This document shows positions 49,401 through 61,616 of a DNA stretch of 64,000 nucleotides, in pieces. Origin of the DNA: Wuchereria bancrofti. Taxonomy: Eukaryota > Nematoda > Chromadorea > Rhabditida > Onchocercidae. The notes under the pieces were generated by a model, which was not told the origin of the DNA, searched no databases, and worked only from the letters and a program-made list of their open reading frames with translations. Positions within the stretch are counted from its first letter, which is position 1. Every line of letters starts with the position of its first letter. A program made the translations under genes and the position numbers. Location of the stretch: contig SSBO01000005.1 of assembly GCA_005281725.1 (NCBI GenBank), forward strand, positions 620,001 to 684,000, in the 5' to 3' direction.

Positions 49401-52400
49401 GTCGCTTACTCGTACAAGACTTCAGCACATCACAGATCGTACATTCTCTGGGCATTCTGCACCAAATTTACGTTCTCTCAATTTGGCTTTCAGCCGTATT
49501 GACTATATTTCTACTGCAGCATTCAATAATATGGACAATTTGGAACGGCTGGCACTTAACGACAATAAGTTGACAAGTATTCAAACACTAGTAAGTTTCG
49601 AATTATCCAATAGTTTGGGCAGAAAAAGTGAAGACAATTTGATTTTTTAACAAGAAATTTATCAAAAAAAAGACACAGTTGAATGGGAATGAGAGTTGTT
49701 TAGAAATAAGCTAGTAAGGTAGTGTGTATAATGAACACTGAGCAAAGCTGATTTATGATTCACAACTAACAATTCCTGTTATGGAATAAGAATAACACGC
49801 TGCTAAAATGCTTGGCATAAACAACTGCAAACATCTGTCAGCTTATTTCGATGAAACTTCGAGAAAAAAATCAGTTTTTTCTATAAAATTTTACAATACG
49901 ACGAAATAAAAAATAATTATGCAGACATTTTCATCGCTACGTAATCTACGCCAGCTCAGTTTGGCAGGAAATGCGATCAACATAACAATGGAACGGTCGA
50001 TAAGTGATATACCAACCCTAGAGAATTTGTCGTTAGCTCGGAACCGTCTGCAACAACTAAGCAAAGCAACATTCGTTAATTTAAATAATCTAGAGCAACT
50101 CGATCTAAGTTACAATCAGCTTCGGACATTTGACTTTACATTCCTAGCCCAAAGTCTGGTAAATATCAAACACCTTGACCTATCACACAACCGTATCATT
50201 ACGTAAGTTGTTTTCACGAAATACATAATTGATTTGAAGCTAAAATATGAAAAGGAAACTTAAATAACTCCATCATTCCATTTACGAATTGCAATTTTGT
50301 TTCAAAGAACAGACTGTCAAGAATATTAAAGACATGGAAACGGTGAGTTCTTCCTACCGACCACTTCTATACGGAAGTTTATTTCTTTAGTTACACAGCA
50401 ATTCGAAATCTGAGAGAAATTTCAACAACTTTTTTGAATAAGCCAGGAATTAATTGCAGAATTGACCTGCATTCAGCAAAGCGAACATTGACGCATCTCA
50501 ACCTGGCATACAATCAATTACAATCAATTGGGAAAAATTTGCTGAATGATATTGGTCAGCTAAAAGTCCTCAAACTAAATCATAACGAACTGAATGAAGT
50601 ACAAAGCAATGCATTCGCAACTTGTAGATGGCTAAACGAACTCGATTTATCCCATAACCATCTAAGGATACTGCACAAAGGCACCTTTGCAGAGCAGGTA
50701 CATAAAAGGTTTCAAAAACTACTCAAAATTTGTATTTCTATGTTTTGAACCGTTCTAATACAATATAATGTATGTGGTACGATCTAAGATTAGAAACAGT
50801 GAAAGACAGCATTTTATAAAACTTAGTTGTAGAGATGTACCTATTTCAAGCAATTTGAATTTCCAGTTAAATGTAAACGACTGAAAGTATTTTCGGATTC
50901 AACTAATCATAATACCGTCCACTTAAATTAATTCCACTAATGAAAAAATTTACAGAATGTTTACGACAGTCTTGTATTGCGAAGTAATGCCATCACCAGC
51001 TTGGACACAGATACATTTGGAAACAATAATGTCAACAAACTTGATCTCGCTTATAATGAACTCAAGAAAATACCCCAACATGCATTCAGCTCCATCCAAA
51101 ACAGCCTTACTAACCTGAATCTAAGAGTATTTAATCGATTTTCAGTTTCTTATTCATCTTATCGTAATAACCAAACTCTTAAGAACTTTGTTCAAAGAAA
51201 AACATACTATCAGTTTCATTTCTCTTGTACACCACAACCCCGTTTTAGTAATTTGAAAGACGAAGTCTACGTATTGTAATTATCAGGATAAGATAGATTA
51301 TTTAATACTACAATATTGACATTTTTTGGCCAATTCCAGTATAGAATAATTGAGGGAAATCAAATCCGATCGGTAAATGCGGATGATTTCGATGGTATGC
51401 AGAACCTAATGGAACTAATTTTGGCCGATAACTATATCGAAACCATTGAAGAAGCGGCATTTTCAAGAATGAAGAAATTAATAAAACTGGATGTTAGCCA
51501 TAACCCCATCACATCATGGAATCCACACGCATTTCGAGTAAAATTTTCCAATGATTATTTCAATGTTGAGTTCAAAACTTAGCGTTAAAGTTTATCTAGG
51601 ATGCATTGAAAAAATCCTATCCAGTTTGACTTTAATTTGAAATATCCTAAGAAAATATATAACTCCAAGAGCTTTTCAGGACCTGAGTAATGCTATGGAA
51701 ACACTTGACTTAGCAAATACAGGCTTATTTTCACTACCAAAAATTGATAATTATGGACTTCGACTTCTAAATATCAGCAAGTAAGCAATGGACTACTTTT
51801 TGTCTTTCGAACAGCTCGCACGATTCACTTCAAACGCCTCTCTACTATTTAAGTGAATGCCATGTTTGAATGCTTGAATAATAATTACTCGAAAAGCAAC
51901 TGACAAATTTGCATTTAATATTCGATTTTAACATTAACAATTCTAGCAACCTCACTCTCACTTCATTAAATGTAATTTGATTTCAAAAATCTAAAAAAAT
52001 TTCATTCCAGCAATAAAATTCACGAAGTGAACAGAGCACATCTAATTAACAATCGAAAATTGGCAACATTTGATATTTCTTATAATAATTTTAAAGAACT
52101 TGATCCGGAGATGTTTGCCGAACTTGTTGAATTAAAACATTTGAACATTACCGGGAATCCAATCAACAAAGTCACGGATAGACATCTTCGAAATCTATAC
52201 AATGTAAGCATTTTTTAAACTAATTACTTCTTATAGAATTGAAAAAGGAGTATTCTTTGCTGTCTATCATAATTAAGCTGTTGTTCCATCATCTGAGGAC
52301 AATTGAATGGTTCATCATAATATTTTAGCTTGAAACACTCAAATTATGCGATATGAAGGAACTACTTCATCTACCGGAAGCACATTCGTTTCGGAATTTA

Positions 52401-55400
52401 CGTCATCTACGCAATCTTTATGTAATTATCTCACATATTCATATCACTTGATGCATATTCTACACCTATGTGCCACGTATGCAATTTTCCTCCACAAAAA
52501 ACAATCTTTTTTCATTTAAAATCTAATAATGACTTTCAGCTTTACAACCTACCCCGTGTACAGACTTACAACATATCAGATATCCTCAAATATTTACCTC
52601 CGCTACGCGCTCTGGCTATAGAAATCAAAGAAACACGTTTGACAACGCAGATGTACAGCGCTGATCTTAGATTACTACGAAAGATTGTAATCACCGGAAA
52701 ACAGTTATTTCAAGTATGTCACCAAAAATTTGTAAACATTTCCGTCGGTTTAATCTAAAAATTCTTGCACAAACAGTATGCCACAAACCCTAAAACTTAT
52801 GGGCATCCAAATCTGAGAAAGCCTAATTTCCTCAAATTAAAAATAATCTATATAAAATGTTCTAGAAATGACAATTTTTTCTAAAATCCGAATTGAAGAT
52901 TGCAGCTGAATGAATACTTTTCAGATCGATACTGGTGCATTTGCACAGCTACGTGGTTATAAGGTAGACTTAACGGTACGCGATACCGGAATCAAAGCAT
53001 TTCCATCATCAATATTCAATACCTTAACTGCTATTAGTTACCTGTCACTTTCACTACAGAACAACCGTTTACAAACTTTTGAACCATTTCCACATACCAA
53101 ACCACCAGTACTCAACCAACACGGGACCATACTGCATAATCTACAGCTAACGGTAGGTTTTCAAGAAACAAATCATTATCACACATCATTTTTTACAATG
53201 ATTTTTCCATCAAAAGAGTCAATTAAAATTTGGTGAGTGATGTAGTTCCGAAGAAGGAAATGCGACTTAATAATAAGTCTCATTTCGCATCTCCATAAAC
53301 TTTAAGACACGAAATAAGCCAATGAGAATTTCTTGTAAGAGCTATGAGCTATGATCGAAAACAAAGAAAATAATACTAAAAACAGAGCAACTAGAACAGT
53401 CGTTCCCATCGGTAAAGTTGCTTTTAAGCAAAACTTTTATTACTCATAAAAAAGCCTCACCGTAGCATTTCATAAATTTGTTAAGTTTTCCAATCTTTTT
53501 AAAAACAAAGTACAGCTGTAACTTTCAGGGTAACCCAATTATATGCGACTGTCGATTAAACTGGACCGGTGAGTGGGTTGAATATTATCAAAATGTTAAC
53601 GCAGCTTACGAACAACCTCTCAATGATACAAGCTGTGCTAATCAAATTGGTAGCGGTGCAACACTTTACAGTGCCTACACTTCAACAAATCATATAGCAT
53701 GCACAACGGACAGTGTCACTGGCAGTTGTAATTCAATTCGTATTTTCTCTAATCTTTTATTTCTACTTTTCCTGACAATTTCGAATTAATCACAGCAGTT
53801 ACAGAAATTTTCAAAAATAATTTTAACCACTTCAATTTCGTAAGATGAAAAGCTAAGGATAATAGTTCGCTACTCTCTAAAACGGAAATAATTACTTATT
53901 CCTGAAATGAACTGCCAAACAGCTGCACAGACCTTCAACAGTATGACCGTGGACGTCACCTTGATCTCTTCTCTATTTCCCACTTATCAAAAGCAATTAT
54001 TTTATGAAAGGAAAAACAAACCCTTTGATAATTTGTAACGAAACCATTGAAGAAGCATCAAAAGTTGAAACTGTTCGCTTGCAAAATATTTCTAGTGACT
54101 GCTCTTGACCTACAAATTTAGAACTGATATTTACCTGTTTATGTTTAAATTAACTCAAAGTTCCTTATGTAAGCTATCACTAACCGATAACTTTTAATAA
54201 AGGTGCAAAAAGGAGCTTGAAAAAGAAATCCAATTCATCCGACGTGCTCCCAGCAAGAAATCGAAATATAGCTGTACGCCGTTCCGTTATATCTCTCTTA
54301 CAGTGTATATTGCATTTCCCGTACAGAAGCCTGAAAAAGTAACGTATGCAAACAAAGCTGACAGTCACTCAGCTTTTGTAATAATTCAGAAATATAAAGG
54401 AGAAAGAAACGACGTATCAGAATTACTAGAATTGGAGGAAAATTACCAGAACACTAACCTCAATATAATCGGCATAACATCGGCACGATGACTACTGTCA
54501 ATCACGGAATTATGATAATCAATCGAAAACTTCACCAAAGTACTAATTAACGTTCGTTCCTGCACTAAACATTCTAGATGTTCTCTGTAATAATAATTTT
54601 TCATAAAACCTCCCTCAAAATAAAATACTGTAAAAATGATTTCATCTAAATTTCTCAAAATCCTCTAAATAAAACTAATCTTTTAGTTGCCTAATCCAAT
54701 GCTCGAATTCTTCAATGAGTGTCATTTTAAGCTTTGAAACACAAAATTAGTAAAGCGTGAATAGAAACCTGTAGGGCGTAACGTATTTGTAATTATAGGT
54801 GAATATGCATTTCAACGCCCGCTGTTGCACTGCTTCATCAGCAATCATCAAAAGCTAAACAATAGAACATTTAAAAAAAAACTATTAAAACAATAGAACA
54901 TTTAAAAAAAAAGCATTAAAAAATGATAAGAATATATCTGACGTTAACTAGAACATTCTTTTTGTCGATGGCATCCTATCACACTCAACATAGGTGAGAA
55001 CTAATCCAATAAATTCGCTAACAAACATTAAATAGAAAACAATGCGGTGAATGAATCGTTAATTACCTCATCGTATAAATCTCGGATTTCATTCCCCATG
55101 TAAATAGTTTTTGGTGAAGTAAAACTTGCGAACAATTCCAGAAGAGTAATCAAGCTATCCCTAATCAATTTTCGTCCAACGCATTCGTCCTCTTCTGTCA
55201 TTTTACGTCCACATTCGAATTTTTCAGTGTCAGATCTGTGATGATATAAATCACTTACAATATAAAACATAAAAAACAAAAACTCTTCCTGCTTTATTCA
55301 TTCTATAAACCAACAGTTTTGGTTCGTTGTTCGATTCATCTTTCCATTCATCCTTATCTGCAGAACAAGGAAGATTGGATGAAGCCACTAAGATGCTTTC

Positions 55401-58400
55401 TCGTCTTTCTGACAAATTTCCTTGTTGATATTCGTTTCTAAACTCGAATTCAAAAAATTAATGTGCTGAACTGCAAAACATAATTAATTCCCTTGACCAT
55501 ACCACGAATATGCTGTGTCCAAACTACGCGCTGATTAGACTAATAATGCTTCTTGACAATTCTAGCATTTTCATCAGAAACAGATGAAACGTCAAACTTC
55601 GTCAGCAACATTCAACACTATTGTACTTCATCTATTAATAACTATTTGCTGACGCCTACATTTAGTAAAAATATGCTGAAGCAATGCATCTCGTGACGAT
55701 TAAAGGAAATAATTTTCATGTGTCTAAAATCAAGAAATTGAAATTGGAGCAAGTTAATCAAATTTCCTTCATTAACTTTGCGTGATTTCAAAAACAGTTT
55801 ACCTGAAAAAACGAATGAAGAGAGGACTCAGCAGTTTAGTTCGACGTTCACATAAATCACTTATGCAATTGAGGATCCTGAACATCTCCAATCGAAAAGC
55901 CCCGTAATTCTGCGGACTTTTGTCACCGATAGTTGTCATTTTGTCAAGCATACTACAGTTTAAATTACCATTATCTTCAGATATAACTGCAACGAAAAAT
56001 AAAATACTACAACCAAATTCAATCACAGGAAAAACTCAGAACAGGAAGATCGCACCAATATATAATATCATCAGAACATAACTTGGCATCACTTCAACAC
56101 AGAACAATAATTAAAGCATAAGCATACGAATACTGAAATGATTAAATCATAAATATTAACAAAACACCAACCATACTGACTCTTTAACTCCATATGGTCA
56201 AGAAAAGGCAAGAACAATGAGAAGAATTCATCAATATTTAATCCATAAGCATAATCTTGGATAATATTTTTTAATTCTTTCCATGCAATTGAAAATGGTT
56301 CATAGAGATTCCCAATAATAACACGCAAAGGAATCTAAATAGTATATATACTGAAACATAACATTTGGTAACGAAAAATGTTTCTTTTTGATTTCACATC
56401 TTTATATTCTTCATCAGTGACTACATATTAGGATTTTCAACCAGTTTTTTTGAAAAGAATAGATTATTTTGCGCATACAACTAAATGAAAGTAACTTGCC
56501 GTCTCAATTACTATATCAAAATTCTGCGGCATATGTTTTGCATGTGCGCCGTAAGTCAATTGGCGCAGAATCATTAAACGAGTCCTATATTCTCCCAAAG
56601 TCCATGGTGTTCTTTCAGATCGTAGGAGAAGATCAAAAACACTTTCAATTTCAACCTGAAAAATATAGCTTCCAAGTCCAAAGTTCACACATTCTTTACA
56701 TTAAAATTTGGATCAAAAAAAGAAGAAAAAAAAGATTTCACTCAATCAATCCAATTCTAAATCAAAACTGAACTGAGATTCCAAGTTAACTAAGTTTACT
56801 ATCATCAGTCTATCTGCTAATGAAAAGAGCATGAGGTAACCTTACAGTTATTTCGCTGTTGCTTTTCGTATTATTCATTGGAATACTAAAATGAGTCAAA
56901 ACTTCCAGAGCGATTTGCCGTACGTAACTGCTCCAATGACCAAACATTGGCAAAATTTCATTTGCAACCTGCAGGAATCAACTCAAATTCCAGAAAAGAG
57001 TAGTTTAAATAAAAATGAAGAGAATGCCGTAGAATATAACAGGTCAGAAGAAAAAGAAATAACTGCTCCACTTGTCAAACAACGCTAACACACATCATAA
57101 AAAATGTGAAAGGACCTTCACTACCAATTACGACTTAAACGTTATATATATTCATAAAACGTAGTATACATTTTCATAATTTTTTTTTACTTATAATAGC
57201 ATATACTCTCCGATGTGCATAAAAATTTACAATCCTCTTAGTGTGCAGTTTTCTTATATTTCCCTGCATAAAATGCTTAAAAAAGTTGAATCCCGTACAC
57301 TACACAAACAAGTATTCGAAATTGCATCTTTAGAATTCATTCTTACCTAGCACAAGAAACGAAGCATAAAAAAGCAACCGTTATAGCAAAAAGTTTAATA
57401 AAGAAATTCCTCTCATCAGGAAAGTTTTCAAAAACAAATAACAAGTTTCTCCATAAATTATCAAAACACTAACACCATCCCTACATGCTCTCTAATTTAT
57501 CGATGCGCTGTAAATAACATTGCTGCGATTCATTTTCATAATCATTTAAAATTGAAAAATGAATAGGCAATTAATTTCTTTAATTACTATCATCTGCTGC
57601 TATTTTACAAAGTCTCCGACAAAACTCTGTAACCTTGCTCATAGCAGAAATATTTTTCAATTTCTCGGAATCTTCAACAAACGGCAGTATCAAAGCCAAA
57701 GTACGGAGAGCTGCTTCATTATTTCCCATATTTTTGTAAAACTTCAGCAGAGTTTCGAGAGTAAATTGTCTGAATAAACTAGGATCAAATAGGAAGCAAG
57801 CATTTGCAGCAAGAAGTGATAAACGAGCATCAACGTTGTCCAAGCTGCTCATTGAAGCTACGAGAATCCTGAATACAGCAGCAATTTCTGAAACAGAAAA
57901 TGCATTCGAATTCTAATTAAAAGCACATCCTCTCTTACTGTCATCTTATCCATCTCCTCTTAATATAGAAAACATTAAATTCAAAATTTGTCAAGCAAAA
58001 GGATGAAGACACGTAAAATGATGATGTTCGACTATACTATGCACATTAACGTCTACGTCATGTTCAATTTTCCACTCCTACCTTTTGGATTTTCGGACTG
58101 ACTCCACAACCAAGGATATGTCATCAAACAGCAACCCACAATTTCTGCATCGAAGTTATCTGACGATTTCAGGATATCAATAAGTCGATTGCGCACTTCC
58201 AAATGATTGGACGTGTCAAAGAAGCAGTTCCGTTTCTCTGAAGAAAACATATTACAACACTTTTAACTATTATAATTGCATTCCTGCCGACTCTTCAATT
58301 CTTACCTTTATGTTTCCAAATCGGTCTTCGTTTGTTGCATATATCTGCATAAAATCTAAAAATTCCGTTAATGATCTGAGCGTCCTCCTGTACAACCAGC

Positions 58401-61400
58401 CGTGACATAAATGCACCAACAATAGGCATTATCCAAATATCAAACAATGGAATATCGGAAATATTGTAAAGAAAATCTAATATCACATCGAAACCACAAC
58501 TGGAAATGGTAAGAAAGCACCTTAAACATAGTAATCATAAAGTTCGTACAGAAAATCCTATACAAAATACCAGAAATCCAATTATCGCTAGCTCGAGAAT
58601 ATATATATATATAAAATAAACCTTTGTTCGTTATTCATAAGTAGGCGTACTGCTGCAGTAATTAACACATGTAATTCACTTTCGCCATGATACCTGAAAA
58701 TATTCAAATATCTCTTTAATTTGAATTTACGGAAATAAAAGGATGAATTCTGATGGTAACAGTATCACTGATTTTTTTTTGGCAATATTTGAAATATGCA
58801 TTTTAAAAGATAATTCAGTGAAAAAAATTTAGGGAAATCGATTTTGAGATTATGGAAAGGAAGAATATGGTTAGTTAATAAAGCTACAGAAATGCCAGCT
58901 AAATAACATCAAATTAAAAAACATAATCTTAGTTTTTCATTATCATAAATCAATATCTTCCACAGTAAAAGCGGTTGAAACTCCAAAAAAATTAAAAGCA
59001 CACCATCAAACTGACCTCATGATAGCAATGGTCAGCAACTCAACAGTCTCTCTCTCCACTTTTCCGGCTCTACTTTTCACACCATCTATTATAACTTGAA
59101 ATAGAGACGATGGCTTATGTAGTGATCTGCCCCTTTTTTGACTTATCCAAGCATTCAAAAGGTTAGCTAATGCCGAACTTTTCACTGTGTCGAATGATGC
59201 TAAAGTTGACTTGTATTGCCTCTAAAAAAATGTGTGTTTTAGTCACTAAAAAATCAAAATATTTACAAAAAAGACTGAAACTCAGTTTTTTCGATTCCAG
59301 CTTCAAATAAAAAATGAAACTACAATAAGCTTTTATTAACTTTAGTTTTATCCTCCTTTTCATTACAAGAAATTTCTGGCTTCCTCTTTTGGCCATTATA
59401 ATGCAATATAATAACTAGTAGAAACTTTTAACAAATTACCAATCTGAATATAAGAAACAAAAATCTATAAAAATAATCTGAAGTGTTTAAAATTTAAAAA
59501 AGTCTTCCAAGATGGCGAGAGTTACCAAAATAACATCCACAAGCAATTCACTACATTCCTTTGATGTGTAGCTGCTACACTGACGTATCGTATCTACCAA
59601 AATCTGGATTGCAATATTTCGGACATCATTTTCCTCAATTTCGAGCGATGCTTGCAAAATTTCCGATAACAGCTATAATTCAACTAACATCAATGTATAA
59701 AATAGTTTAGTCAAAATTTATGCATTTGCTGCATCTTCTGCGTATGAAAACATAAAAACAAACAAATCAGTCTCGTTAGAGCTTACCTGCGGGGATGCAC
59801 TGTGGAACTGTCCTCTGGTAATCTTCAGAGCATTGAAATATAGTCGAGATATGCCATCAATAAGCAATGAGTTGTCGATCTCCTGTATTTGAGCGATATT
59901 TCAGTTTTAATATTGAAATTTCAGATGGTTTAAAAACATCGATCTAGTAGCCTTCCTTGCAACTAACAACAAATAAAATTTTTACATTGCATGCTGTTTC
60001 GGCCAAAAATACGGCAAGATTTCCTACTGCACTCGACTTCCGCAATAAAAATGCAAGGGCTTCGGCAGTAAACCGGCGTAAATAGGATCGTTTACAGCAA
60101 AAAATCCGTTTGAAGCGTCTAGAAACTGGTATAATAAACAAATCCTGTATATAAACAAAGATGTGGGACAAACTAAATGTGCAACATCAAACTTCGATAG
60201 GAAATAACTGACCTGAAAACTTCATGTAACTCACAAACAAGATGTCGCCGTTGTAACCAAAAAATCTTCGCTAATGTGAAAAAAACGGTCTCCAGAATTT
60301 CTTTATCCTCATGCGACCTTTCCAATATGCTTATTATAGCTTCTATAAAGTCCCATATGTAACTTCGAAAGTCTTCTCTTATATCTTGCACGAATGCGAT
60401 TGTCAACCTAGAATAGCTTTCTAATGTAAACTCCGATTTTAAAAGTGAAAAATTAGAGAGAGATAACTTCCTTTAGAAAATATGAAAATTTTAACTTCAT
60501 GAGAATTTCTAGCTATGTTCGCTAAAAGTTCCATGACACATAAAATACCAAAAATATCCGCCAAATAAACCAAATTGATAACTTACTTTAGCAACGTGCC
60601 CAATGAGGTACTTTCAGAAATATTCAAATGATTAATTAGAGCCTTTGCTACGATATCTTTCTGATGGAGAAGTTGTGCATACGTCCGTAATTCACCATCG
60701 AAATAAGGAATATCATTCAAGAAATTTTCTGAAATTATAAACTCTCCCTGTGTCAGACAATATAAATTCTCTCGTGAAAAACACATTAAGAATATCAAGT
60801 AAACTTGCATCTTGCTTCATTAAAACTACCTCATTCAAGATATATAATCAGAAATTCTCAGCGTGAGTCTCACCAAAATATGAACCGTAATCCAAATCTC
60901 GATATTTGGTAACTGTATCGTTAAAATAAGTTTCATTTTCCGCCGAAGTAACAGCTGTTATGGAGGAATGCCATCGAGCAATATCTACACTCACTTTGGC
61001 GATCTGATCCGTGAATGATACATACTGAAATTCTAATTTACTGACAAACGTTACACCATATCTTTTCTTTCACTAGAAACAGTCACGTAAAATCCTTTGC
61101 CAGTTAGAGTTTCTGTTACACATTATAAGTTATATGAATAGCTTTTCACTAATAGCCTTTGATGATGCAAATAAAAGTTTTCAGAATAAATGCAAATTTT
61201 CTTCCGCCATGATCTCTTAGGTTGTGAAATATGTTTCACCCATGTTTCTTACAACAGTAATACAATACGCTAATGAGTAAACAGAGAAGCAAAACGTATC
61301 ACTCCGTGAAGTTACTAATATTGTATATGACGGGTGGGCTCATTTGATATATTTTTATATTATGGATTGTCTTTGTGCACAGGGTCAAACTACAGCTCAC

Positions 61401-61616
61401 AAGATGATTTGTAAGATTCATCATTCAATTGCAGAACGGTGACAAAGATGATAATGAACACAATTAATGAAAGTTTATGACGGCGGATAATAACGAGTGA
61501 TGGTAATAAAGAAGTGATGATAATATACAATATACTGGAAAGAAAACGGAAGTAAACAAACCTTTAATCGACTGCTCGAATTCGACTTCACTTTCATTCC
61601 TTTCGCTTAGCAGCAT
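31411..61616 (-). CDS. UTP20: UTP20, U3 snoRNP / SSU processome HEAT-repeat protein
   Basis: A nucleolar scaffold of the small-subunit processome needed for 18S rRNA maturation (known for the family). N-terminal exons run from ATG 61616: 61562-61616, then YVSFTDQIAKVSVDIARWH (about 60870-61030), RRFTAEALAFLLRKSS (about 59980-60120), and so on to FSIDYHNSVIDSSHRADVMP (from 54459) and LLYGK...RTAIFRFLAGST (54185-54330). C-terminal exons resume at about 43.1 kb. Signatures are LSYVVSLDAWDGRRI (about 40925-41145), DFFENVTHMQIHRRQRA (about 40100-40270), GPKYIRFIIREMKQTMKKGY (about 37490-37650), LFGDTAEEKTV (about 36500-36700) and MHIFVEFGL (about 35510-35770). The last exons are 33017-33258, 32716-32959, 32460-32656, 32211-32339, 31906-32029, 31639-31781 and 31411-31506, ending in a Lys/Arg-rich tail. 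One conserved block of about 40 residues, expected between 54.2 and 43.1 kb, was not found. The start lies 7 nt behind an acceptor, suggesting trans-splicing. Confidence 0.92.
44066..44122. repeat. CA/CATA microsatellite
   Basis: Alternating ACAC and ACAT units, within the long UTP20 intron. A close relative lies about 1 kb downstream. Confidence 0.9.
44213..44770 (+). other. unexplained 186-codon plus-strand open frame
   Basis: From CTC at 44213 to the TGA at 44768-44770 there is no stop in this frame, unusual in such AT-rich DNA. The translation includes NCTNPLNCDSEDCEYRED and a Ser/Lys/Asn-rich region, but has no ATG in its first 68 codons. A GTATCT donor near the end (ACAATAA before it) leaves in phase 1, which does not fit the LRR gene's first exon (phase 2). 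A shorter minus-strand frame (44209-44412) overlaps it and has a good GTATGAGT donor, so the strand is not settled. Candidates: an exon of an unrecognised nested gene, an upstream part of the LRR locus, or part of an inserted element. Confidence 0.35.
45047..45116. repeat. TA then CATA microsatellite
   Basis: A TA run followed by alternating ACAC/ACAT units. Very similar to, and in the same orientation as, the repeat at 44066-44122. Confidence 0.9.
45498..45547 (+). CDS. candidate signal-peptide exon of the LRR gene
   Basis: ATG at 45498 opens a short hydrophobic peptide (MRFLFFVMSHLPAFFG). It could splice in phase 2 at 45547 into the LRR exon at 46105. The donor (GTCACA) is weak, so this is a suggestion only. 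An LRR protein of this kind needs a signal peptide, and I saw no better candidate between 44.8 and 46.1 kb. Confidence 0.3.
46105..53789 (+). CDS. long extracellular leucine-rich-repeat protein, probably GPI-anchored
   Basis: Nineteen exons, all in phase: 46105-46252, 46345-46497, 46663-46848, 46971-47114, 47902-48108, 48306-48529, 48809-49169, 49267-49590, 49925-50202, 50313-50342, 50460-50697, 50956-51126, 51340-51537, 51680-51780, 52011-52203, 52329-52421, 52540-52713, 52925-53152 and 53529-53789. They give about 1,237 residues without the signal peptide. The start is an LRR N-cap (WKACNCENFDG, VKCSRQPW). About 30 repeats of LxxLDLSxNxI type follow (LRHLDLSKNRIRYV, LAYLDLSHNRINYL, LNELDLSHNHL). 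A Cys-rich C-cap (NPIICDCRLNW) comes next, then a C-terminal hydrophobic stretch (IFSNLLFLLFLTI) ending in SN with no basic tail, typical of a GPI signal. This plan resembles insect chaoptin-type and nematode extracellular LRR proteins used in adhesion, apical matrix and epithelial patterning. It lies wholly inside the apparent UTP20 intron, on the opposite strand. Confidence 0.92.
54858..54919. repeat. 31-bp tandem duplication in a UTP20 intron
   Basis: Two adjacent copies of a unit containing CAATAGAACATTTAAAAAAA, with period 31 and few differences, between UTP20 exons. Confidence 0.8.
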
